DNA from: Phoronis australis
Lineage: Eukaryota; Phoronida; Phoronidae
Reading direction: 5' to 3'
Length of the DNA: 64,000 bases
Assembly: GCA_002633005.1 (NCBI GenBank)
Contig: NMRA01000197.1
Coordinates: 305,168 to 369,167, forward strand
Each line of letters begins with the position of its first letter. The stretch's first letter is position 1. Positions 25,472 through 37,400 of this stretch are shown in pieces. A program made the translations under genes and the position numbers. Under the pieces are notes generated by a model that was not told where the DNA came from, did not search any database, and was given only the letters and a program-made list of their open reading frames with translations.

Positions 25472-28400
25472 NNNNNNNNNNNNNNNNNNNNNNNNNNNNN
25501 NNNNNNNNNNNNNNNNNNNNNNNNNNNNNNNNNNNNNNNNNNNNNNNNNNNNNNNNNNNNNNNNNNNNNNNNNNNNNNNNNNNNNNNNNNNNNNNNNNNN
25601 NNNNNNNNNNNNNNNNNNNNNNNNNNNNNNNNNNNNNNGGGGGGGGGGGGGGCAGCTAGGGCACGGGAATAACCGGAATTTCGACAGATGCGCGCGCCTA
25701 GCCTAAAACGTGGGGACGCAGAGGCCCTCAGTTTGTTCAGGGCCTTTGCGTTGTTTATTCACCCCCGACGAGCCCCTGCTTGCGCGCACCCGAACTTCCA
25801 AATGGTATCTGGTAGAATTTTAGGGGGGCATGGCCCCCTTGGCCCCCCCCCCCTAAATCTGCCACTGTTACACGATCTGTTTCACTGTACATGATGTGTA
25901 GGTTTTGTTGCCCATGCTGTCTAACGCTAAAAGACGTGTTTCACTTGTCGCAAATCCACATGCGCAAAATCATATTTTTTCTTTCACATACAATTTTAGT
26001 TACAATATTATTGTTGCGGTTACGATCGCCACACATCGTTTGTACCCGAGTTTTCTTTGAGCTCGACGTAATTAACAGCACATAAAAAACTTTTATTTGT
26101 GAGCTCTTAATGGCTTATTGCAGTTCGTGATTAAAAAACACTATTAGCTGTATTTAGCACTATGAGGTAGACACGCGATGCTTAAAGTCTAACCAGGTTA
26201 AAAAATTCGGTAGTGATTACTATGGCATTAGCATAGTTCATTTAGTGAAATACCGGTTATTTGTTCTCCGTAAAACTGGCTGTTAATTATCGGGCCTGGT
26301 AATGCAGTTTTTTTTTTCTAAGAAATGACTAAAATAGATCACAAATCTCCACCGAGTTTCAGATTATGAAGGCGAGTATATGCCATGAACCATACTGTGT
26401 TCTTGAGAAATCAGCACTCAAGTTCAAACATGCCATTACTGGACCCGAGCCTGACCTTATACCTATTTCCATCAAAGAACTAAAAAAATGTCCAGCGGAT
26501 GTCTATGTGAGTCGCCCATGCACTATGGTTTAGACAAGTCAATGTTACAAGTACTGTTGCTACCTGCCAGCTGACATTGACACTGCTCAGTAACTTGGGA
26601 TAAACACGTTTGACGCCGGGCTGGACTTTTCCGTTCTAAATGTAGCCAACCTGTACCTTATCAAAACCATTTTCATAACTTTGTTCCATTAAGATGTTAA
26701 CGAACTATCAAGTTCAGTCGTGGGAAAACGTGTTGGCTGTACGTGGGGAGGACGTGCCTTCCCCAACTCCTCTGTCGTTTCTGACAACCTTCAGAATACC
26801 ATGATGAGGGGACCGTTCCATGTAACGCAGGATAATCGCGAGTCAGTAGAAGTGAGGTCATGTGCTTCGCTTGCAGCTCACCGCGATATCTCGCGACGAT
26901 TCGAGTGACCTTGCTTTTCTCACAAAAAGCCCGGCTGCGTAGCTCACCAACCAACAACAATACCGAAAAAGACGACGGTCACCACGTGTTATTGTATCCA
27001 AGGATTGCACCAGTCCTGGCGGCTATTTCAATCGTGCACAGTTTCAACAAAACAGTCTTTCTGCACTGAGTCTATTTAGATAGTTTCAGCACACTTGGTC
27101 ATTATAAGTGTGACTGGTTTCAAAGAACTTCTCTTCGGCCGGGAACCGGAAATATAGTCCGTCGGGAGCAATTTGAATAATAAATGAAAAGGTGCAGGCG
27201 ACAATCAACGCTTTCACGTCAACCAAAGATTGCAAATGGCCCATTCTGGATTGAACTCTCCTCAGTCACGGAGGTATAGAAGAATGCATTTCGTGACTGA
27301 CCCATTTTTCAAGTTTTGAATATCAGACACTCCTGACTTGATTAACAAGAAAAATACACCTTTATTTGTCTTTTTTAGCCATTTTGTCGGTGCCAGCATT
27401 GCAACTCAAAATACAATAATACAAGTTTGTCTGCCTTACAAAGATGAATTATATACTAGTTAGGATATAAAGGTGCCTAGTATGTTTACATGTGAAGAGT
27501 CAAGGAAACCGCTTGACACGTGTGTTGCATTGTGAGAATTATCTTACGAAAGTGGTACTGGGCTATTTCAGGGTGGGGCTATTCAAATTCAGGCTAGAGT
27601 TCAGAAACGCCAGGTCCTCGTTAAAAAGCAAGACCTCGCGAGATTACGTGAAATATTCCCGTGTATTTTAAATGATCACACGTGATTTTGGCTAGATATT
27701 AACGAGGAAGTCCAAACGTAGGTCCTAGCCGTACTGAACTCTACCCGGCAGTTTGAACCATACTTCCGTGTATGCGTGACCTGTACCCTTATAAAGGCCA
27801 GCGCAAACGGAGGATCTTACCTGACTGCCCCAAGTGATTGATGAGTGAGGTGATGGCTCGTGTCTAGGTACTGTTCAATGAGAAAGCCAGCTAGCTCAGC
27901 TCGTACTAGTAGCTGTCCAGTCCATATGCTCCAGTCCTAACCCAGGATGAATCGAGCAGCACTGAATACTTAATTTTGACGACGTCTGTTTAACTGTAGG
28001 GTTTCTATACTAAAGCAGTACTCCAGAGTCACTCAGACCGCGCAATTCAGGCTGCGTGTTTCAGTCCCTGAGATTCTTCCTCAGAAACTAAGTGTATTGG
28101 TTGCGTATGTTTAACACAAGTTGACCATTTGATGTCACTTATTAGTATTTTGAGACCAGGTTTCGAAAGTTGGACACAAGTATGCTATCATTGTTTACTA
28201 AGTAAGTTCGCAAAAGTAGGAAGATTTCCTGGATAGACATAACTTTTGCGTCTGCTCACAATGGATGGTATATCGCCCCACACATGCTATCTCAGTCAAC
28301 TTGAGTGTAGGTCTTCTTGTAGGCCGGCTTCGCTGCAGCGATTGGTCTATGAATTAGAAGGCCACCGGCAGAGGACTCGTGTGAGACTTGAGGTATCGGA

Positions 28401-31400
28401 TATGTTGGTGTGACTACAAGGATTTTGAAAGAGAATAAGAGGTTAACCGACAGTTCACTGTTTGCTCACGGTATGATCACAGGTTGATACTCTTAACTGT
28501 CGGGTCTTATAACAGGTGACAACAATAAAGTTTGCTAATAAAAGAGTCATTGTGGATTAAGGCTCTTCATGGTGGCAGGTCCTGGAATTTTTTCTTTAGA
28601 CTTATTTTGTAACCATGAAGATGGTTCAGGACTGAACCAAAATGTTGGACTATATTGCAACTAGGGATAAATGTAAGTTTGTTTCGTCATTCCTCATTAA
28701 ATTATGACCCAAACGTGAAAGTTATTGGTCACACGTTTGAATGCAGGATAAGTAAATATCCTAGACCAGTAGGCCTATGTTAGGGAACAGTGTCTAAATT
28801 CTGGTCTGCGTTCCGTGAACGCAAGACACTCGCAGTAAAAACTGGTGTGATCACGTGGTTCGTTTTTAGTGCATGATATTGACATCTCGCAAAGACTTGC
28901 GCGATCTTCCGTGCAGCCTGGACTCACTTCTTTATAGCTACATTTACAAGTCGCTAAATAAGAGACTACACAAAGTTGCGTGGACACAGTTCTATGGAGC
29001 CGAGGATGATCAAACTAGAGTTTGTCATTTCAATGTTCAGTTAATGAGTTTTCACAATGTGGGTGAAGACAATTTATATCTAACCATCAGCATGTGTTGC
29101 CAATTGGCTTCACTACGAATTATTTTCCTATTGTAAGGACCTTTGTTTTGCTTGGCAGTTGAACTAATGGTAAATTACATGTAATTTGATTAAAGTCATC
29201 AGTATTGAGTGGGTTAAGCGTTTACAGGATGGAAACAACACAGAATGGAAAGCCTTTCCCAATTACATTTTTTCAAGAAGTGTGAAATATTTTAATCTTC
29301 AAATCGAACCATATCAGTTGCTGTCCTTACAATACCTTCTAATAATGACATTCTAACGTCATAGGAAAAAATCTCTAGACATATCAATTATTAACCAGAT
29401 GATTTGAAACAACAAAGACGTATTAATTAACGAAAACTGTATTTTTTGAAAATAAATTTCTATCTTGGGACGTTCTGAAGGATAGATAAAAGTTATGAAA
29501 TTGGATAAGTTATATATTACCTTTAGACGAGCGATGAACTTGCAGGTTTGAAACATCGTGACTTCCAAGTCAAAAAATACAAAATCTTTCAAATAAAATC
29601 AGTTTGATACTCATTATGCGAGAAATATGATACTTTCTAAAATTGCCGCGCGTCCAGGTGTTGAATGCAGTTGGATTGAGCGTTATTCCAGACAACAAAT
29701 TAAGCAAATCTATGGTCTTCCATACAAACCTTCATTACTTCATTATGTCAGAACATTTAAAAATTATTATGTTCATAGAAAGGTTTTCACCAAATTTATG
29801 TAAAAAATAAAGGCATTAGCGAGGTCACATGTACATCTTGTGGAGCTGTAAAACTTTTGACCACTATTTTTATTGAATTTAAGTCGTGTGGCATGACGTT
29901 CTGGGGTTAACAACATCATTTAAACTTGGACAAGGATGTGATACTGACTGTATATTTTGGATGTGATTTTGAGGATATCAATAGTATTTTAACCATGTGT
30001 CAATATTTTACTTATCTGTGTGCTAAGGACCAAACTGCACCCACTTACACAGCATTTAAATATTGTCTTTGTAACTATATTGCCATAAGAAATAGTCTCC
30101 TTTTGAGAAATCTGAAACCCAATCATAGTCTTTGGGAAATTCTAAACAACTTTTGAAGCAATATTGAAAAGAAATGTCTTCCCATTATTTGAAGGACTGA
30201 TGTATCTGTGTGTGTGAGAGTGTATACCTGTTGTATCATTAATGCAATTGTTATTTTCGTGAATAAAAGTAACTAAAAAGGAAAAATATTCAGTTCTGTC
30301 TGGCTATATGAATTTCCATCATTGATTCTTCCAGTCGAAGCAATACTGAGTCTGTGGGGGCATATCCGGTAGCAGATGGGCATATCTCCAATTCGACCAC
30401 AAAACAATAGATTATTCCTACTTCACGTCGTCTCATTGGTCATAATTGCAATAGGCGCCAAAGAGATGTGTCCCATTGTTGACAGTGTAATTGTAATTCT
30501 TCCTCGTCTGCAGTAAATAAAAGCAATCGGCAATAGTTGTCTGAAAGGTAGAGAATCCAACCCAGCCAGCTCAATTCCTCAAGGGGCAGTGGAAATGTCA
30601 GAACGAATTCGACATTTTCCTAAATGCCACACCAAAACGTGAAAGTATTGTTGTGCAAAGCGCCCCCTGCGATTTCTTATATCAGGCAATCATCAATCTA
30701 CACAATGTGCTGCGATGCAATGCCGGGCCAAGACTCTCAAATCGAGCAATGTAGCGCCATCTGTTATATAGTGTAGGTTGCTGATCGTGCGTTTTAACGT
30801 TTGTTCACAGTGTCTTTATGTGACCTTTAGAGTGGCGATGTGGACGCCATTTACATTTTGTCATGCACAGCGCCACTCGGGCCCTATGTACTTATCGATG
30901 AACGACACACGGAATTCTGTGTGTGCATCAGTGCGCATGTCTTGGTTTGGACTTTTATTGCTTACGTAGTACGATATAATCAGCACAGACGTCCTCAGCT
31001 TCTGATCGTCCCCAATACACCATATATAATACTACAACGTATGACACTCCCGATCAGAAATTCCACGGGTGCTTTTACTTCAGCCGGAATTATCCTATGA
31101 GTTACGGATGGACGGCTCATCACGGAAGGTTACGAAATGGTTTGGAGTTATCGATGTCGCGACACTCCGTGACAAATCGGCAACTGCCGTATCGTCCTTG
31201 ACCTCGAGCCGTCCAAGGAGGCTCGATGCGTTGGCTTTTTGGGAACATTTCTGTGCTTTGACCGCGAATTTGTTGCGATCTCGCTAGAGCAGGACACCGT
31301 GAATGGTATTAGAAAAAAAGAACAAATGCTAATGGTTTGTTGAAACCTTGTTTTGTGTAAATTTATTGAGTTTTGTGTTTGATATGGACGGCTGAAGTGA

Positions 31401-34400
31401 AGCACCAGTGGAATTTCTTGTCGGGAGTGTCATACCTTGTAGTCTTATATATGGTGTATTGGGGACGATCAGAAGCTGAGGACGCCCGTGATAATCAGCC
31501 GGGCAAGTAACAGTGAATTATTTTGTTGGTTTGTTTGACGCCGTGTAATCTTGCGTGTGTCAAAATATTACTAAATTGTGTAGATTATGCATTGATTTTT
31601 TCCTTGTGTTTTTAACCGCAAGCCTGGAATCAATTTTTGTGCTGATATCGGTTAAAATTACGAAACACAAACTCAGACTGGAGTCTAGCACTGAGCTATT
31701 CCCCCAAGCAATCTACCACATATAAATCTGATAACTTATCGGTGCCAATGGTATTCGCTTCCGTAATTGTTCAGCTAAAGTGTGTAAGTATTAGTAAGTC
31801 TTTGAACGTTCACGTTTCAGATTTTATTGAAGTCGTAACTTTGCCGATACTAAGGCTAATGAAGAAGGAGGCGCCACAGACATTGTGACTGTGTTGCACT
31901 GTTTTGGCGAAAGCTTCCGCTTCCGTTTTGCTCGTTCACAAAATTGATACCAGGTATTCTGTTTTGCAACTTATTGCAGTTCGCGGATAAAGCGAAAGTT
32001 GCAATGACAAAGCAAGCTCTAATGAAGCCCCTATATGTTGAATTTTTTTGTCTTTACAATAGCTGGTCCTACGATGACCATAAATAATAATACAGTCTCT
32101 GAATCTTCGACAAATGGCTGACACAACTCTGTACACTGTCGCTTAATTGAGGCAGCATTCACTACTTCTACAGCAACAAAAAAGTGAGACTACAGCAACT
32201 GTAGAACTAAAATGATTCCGCTTTAGTAATAGTAATCTTAACAAAAGTGTCTATAACAGCAACAACCTCATTAGTTGTTCCTTTGTCTGTGAGACGCAAT
32301 ACACCAACAAAGACACCAGAGTCCAGGATTTAATCTCTGACTGGAAATCTAACCATCCACACTATACGAGTCGAATAAAAATTTGCAAATACACTATTAC
32401 TACTGCTGGAAGCGTGAGTTTTGAGCACATAGATCAGACCATGGACGTCTAAAAAGGAATGTCTGCCCCCACCGACCAGATATTTGACTGAAATGGGTTT
32501 CTTTTTAAGTACAAAACGTCGCATGTTTTTGCTGTTTTATTGCTTTAACCGTCGCTATAACGGTATGGTCATTGAATGAAGTTTGAGTGTGTTTATAAAG
32601 AAAGAAAGAAAGTGTGATTGAATATAGGCCTAAAGCGTTTTGATCATGGCTAATTAAATCGGAAAACCCAAACACGATAAATCATTCAAATTTAGTTTCA
32701 GATCGTCTGGTAAATTTCATGATTTATTTACGTCATTCACTGTGAAACGATAGCTGAGTCCTCTCAAGCACGACACAAACAACTTGATTGACTAGTTCAT
32801 GGCAGTGGTGGATCTAGGATATCACAAGGGGGAGCCAACATTTTGTCTGAAAACATTTGTGCAAAGCACGATTAGATGCGCATAGCACCGAATGGGGGGG
32901 AGGTCGGGAGGGGGGTACGCCCCACCGAACGTGTCAAACATGAAAAACTGCGATTATCACAGACTCGAACCCACGACCTGGCGGTTAGAGCGCGCGTACT
33001 TTACCACTGCACCACCACGATTTCACTCATTGATTTGATAATAAGAGACCTACTCGTTTATGGTCCACAGCGTTTGCGCGTGAAACCTACTTCTTTTTGT
33101 AATGCTTATTACACGTTTTATATTTTGTGCCATCAATTCTTAACAAATTTGTCGTATTTAAAATAGTCTTCAAATGCCCAAAAGACCAAATCCGTTTTTC
33201 GTGTTGGCAATAATGACGCGAGTACTTTGGAAATCGTCTTAAGTTAAGGTTTGACAAAGAGAGAATTATGAGTTTCTGAGTGATTCGCTAAGGCTTCGAT
33301 TAAAATTCACATCTTACCAGCAGCTTCTGTGTTTTCATCGTCACTCAGATTCCACTTTCTTTAAAAAAATGAAGTAATTGCCCCCCCCCCTAAATCCGAC
33401 TATGCATGGATCGAGAATTCTGGATTGTAATTCGCTGCCACTGAGTGGTTCTTACGCTGTTGATGGCGCTCGATGATGAGCAGGTGGAGCAAAGACCCAG
33501 GACAGTTTCGTTCTGCCCTCGCTGTATTTGGTGTGGGCGTGGCTCGACAACAACAACACCTCTATAAATGGTCAATGCCCACGTACATTGCACTGGTGTT
33601 TGTTCGTAGTAAATATCCAGCACCTGCATAAACTGTATTTTACAGATCGTTTATTTATCGTCGTATTGTTTGCTTAATATGTGACTTTTAGCCTCTTTGG
33701 AAGTTCTTAGAACTTGAAATAGTAGACTATATGCAAAACAATAACAAACAAACAAATAAACAAACAAATAAACAAACAAACAAATAAACAAACAAACGGT
33801 GTTTTGTATATTCTGTAAAGCTTTTTTGAAATGCGAAAGTAAACGACCAACAAGCTAGTCAACTCAAAAAAATCCAATTTTTGTATTTTAGTATACATGA
33901 ATTCTACTCACTAATTAACACTTCAATGTTACCCTTGCTGAATTCTCAGAGTACAAACTACCTTCGCAGGATCTCAGTGGCAGAGTCAAATTTTTAGAGC
34001 TCTAGGTCACTCTGCTTTGTTAAATATTAAACAATCGAGAAGCAAAGGTTTTGATGCCACGTTTACACGATGTTTTGCACATAAACAGCTCAATATAATC
34101 CATTATGTTCTAACGTTTGTCGTTACTTTCGTTTTTTAAGTGTGAACGTGTACGCGCTAGGGCTCTGAGATCATTTCTTGGGACAAAAAATTGCAGTCAA
34201 TAGTTTTATATAGCGATGGTTGACGAGCGAACTATTATTCATTTGTTGAACCGTGTATTTTTAAAGAATGATGACCGAATTACTTAACGCAATAATAACA
34301 TTTCAAGAGAAAAATGGTTCACACGTTAAAAGGTTCTAAATTCGGTAAACACGATAGCAGAGCTCAGTGCAGCGTATGCACATAAAGAAGAGTTGAGTTG

Positions 34401-37400
34401 GAAAAAGATGATAAGTTACAACTTTTTAAAACTTTTAAAACAAATTTATGTATATTTTGCCAGGCGTGAGGTCCTATTTCTTAAGGAAGACGGATGTATA
34501 CCCAGATTAGCTGGGATGTTATTATTACACCTCAGAAGGCAAGGATCCTATACCCCAGAAGACAAGGATCCCACACCTCAGAAGACAAGGATCCAACACC
34601 CCAGAAGGCAAGGATGCACACACACCCCAGAAGGCAAAGATCCACACACACACCTCAGAAGGCAAGGATCCAACACCTCACAAAACAAGGATCCAACGTC
34701 CCAGAAGGCAAGAATCTACACACACCTCAGAAGGCAAGGATCCAAAACCCCAGAAAACAAGGACCCAACACCCCAGAAGGCAAGGATCCAACACCCCAAA
34801 CGGCAAGGATTCAACACCTAGAAGGCAATGATCCAACAGTACGATCATGGCTCTGGACACGACATACATACGGGATTGAGACATTTCCTATTCAACTATC
34901 ACAGCAATGCGCAAGCAGACAACCAGGAGTAGCGAGGAGGAATTTCTTCTCTGGAGGTTGAGAGGGAAAGGTTCCGGGACATAAGCGACAATGTAAACTT
35001 TGCAATAGTAACTAAGTTGAACGTGAATGTTCTTCTGTGTGAGTTAGTCTCAAATTTTGTCGTGCTGGGTGGCTAAATGACTGAAAGTAAGACATACACC
35101 TATTTTTAATTATGTACAAAAAGCAGTACGCTTAAGTTCATCGAAATCTGCCATATCAGTCCACCTTTTAGACCGTAGTCTGCTTTTGTTTGACAACATT
35201 TGCATGTTTAAAGGAGATTGAGAGTTAGGTCTAGGATTAGGGGTTGGTGGTTAGTGTCAAGTCTAGGTTAGGATTGCAGTTGAGAAAAGGGTTTTAAGGT
35301 TCGGTCAAGGTTTAGGGTTAATGCTTTGGTTAGAGTCAACACAAACGCGCCTACAGTCTTAAAATAATAATGTTCTAATTTGTATTTGGTCTTGTGTAGT
35401 AATAAAGTTTTGTAAATTATCCACAGTTCTTCAAGTTACCGGAAAACCGAAAGGCCTCGACCGTGTGAACATTGCATATTACGTTTTTTACAGTGCCATC
35501 TGGCATCCGACTCAGGAAGGTAACCTACAGTAACATTTAATCGTGGATATTTATTGAGTGGTAGTATCAGTAAACGCTCATGGTCAGTGTGTCATCAAAT
35601 CCGTCGCAACTCAAGGTCTCGTCAATAAATAGTTGGCAGTGTGGGAAAAACACCGCACTTATATAAGTTACGCTTCATGGATAACTTCATGGATAACTTT
35701 TACCAAGCGTGAAAAAAGTCGTTAAAACTACTGAACTAGATACTGTGTGTCCTATGGGTAAAATAACGCATTGATCACGCAGGCGGCAAATCATTACTTT
35801 GTTTTGGGATGATACAATAAGCAGTTTTGATTGATACCAAATCCCCGGAGCGCATTCAAATAACGCAAAGCGCTCAAAACTGTTTGTACAGCACTGGCTT
35901 GACCTCCCTCGCGTTTCATAGGGTAAAACAGTCGCCGTGAGGAGGCTCTGTGCTTCGTTACTAGTACGGCTCTAATGTCACGTGCGAGAACAATGACATC
36001 GGTCGGTGAAGACTAGTTCTTAAAGGCGAAGGCAACCTTTTTCCATGAGCTAAAATAAGGTTGGTTGGTTATCTTAGACATATTTTCCACTTAATTACAG
36101 CTTTTCGTAATTTTATTAATTACTCGTCCGCTACTGCGGAAGTGACGTTTTAGGAGGCAAGCATTTCGCGCCAATTTCTTTTCATATAGTCTGACTGTGA
36201 GAGCTGCCAAGTCAGTCATTGTTCTATCTCGGTTGTGTTAAGTTCCGTCGTCGTTTGCTTTCATTTACTAGTCAGTCAACATGCCACACTGTTGCTGGAT
36301 ACCGGAATGTACTAATTAGCGGCTCACGCGCGCTTTGGGAGTACCTTTGCATCGCTTTCCGATGGATGACACAATTCGCCGTGCTTGGCTCGTTTGTGTG
36401 AAGAACGCAGCGTTACCCGTCCACGCAACGTACAAAGCAGTGGAGAATTACCGAGTGTGTGGCAAGCACTTTCTGCCGTCCGATTACGAAAGGGATATGT
36501 ACGCTGAACTGATGAAGGTCCCTGCGAAACAACGCCTGAAGAAGGATCCCATTCCGTCTGTGTTGATTCCCGGCAGTGCCCCGTCGCCACCCCCGAGAAG
36601 TACGTTTTTGAAGCGAGAAGCCTCGAGAGCTGTGGCCAGTACAGTGACTGGAGCCAGTGGAGGCACTTCATCTACTGTCACCCGTGCCTCCGAACGTACC
36701 CCAGAGCGTGCAATTCCTGGAACCAGTAGTGATTTGCCCTGTGCTGTTTTCTCCAGCCCAGAGCCTCTAAGCAGCCCTGCAGCGATATTGAGTAGTGGGA
36801 GTGATTACAGGCTCAGTTCGACACCCAGTGAAGAGGACAGTTCGTCGTCCAGTGAACAGATCGGTGAGCCAAACTTTGATAAGTTTATTGTGGACTTGTC
36901 TAAAGTGTTGGAGCTATTTAGAAGGTGCCAGGTGTGTGGCGAGGGAGTCACACGACACGATGTAAGCAGTTTGGGTGCTCAGGTCACCATCCAGTGGGAG
37001 TGTGTCGCGGGACACTCTGGCAAGTGGGACAGTTGTTCCTCTGTCCGTGGTATGCCGGAGGTCCACTTAACCGTGTCCAGTAGTGGCTTGGCCTCGTCGA
37101 ACTCTGAACAGCACAAGCATTCCATTGAGGTAGGCATAACAACGCACACAGTGCATTTGCACCAAGATGTGTCACCACGTCTGTCCTCAGTAGCCGCCTC
37201 GTTTCTCTCAACAGCTGCCTGTGCCTGTGCGTACTCTGCCTCGTTATACTCGGGCTCAAACATGTACCCACCCACTGAATGTCCGTGAAAAAATTCCTCG
37301 TCACCACTGCTGTGAACAAGGTCTCCGTCACTCACACTACTGTCACTGTGATACGGGTCACCGACTCCAGCCATTTTCAGCTTACAACACACTAAACAAT

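Noticed and set aside
25327-25672. 110-codon frames across the first gap
   Set aside because: Made of CA-repeat, N and poly-G translation; not biological evidence.
34393-34961. Overlapping frames of 142 and 155 codons with KDPTPQK/ARIQHP repeats
   Set aside because: Products of the AAGGATCC...CCCCAGAAGGC minisatellite; several frames are open simultaneously.
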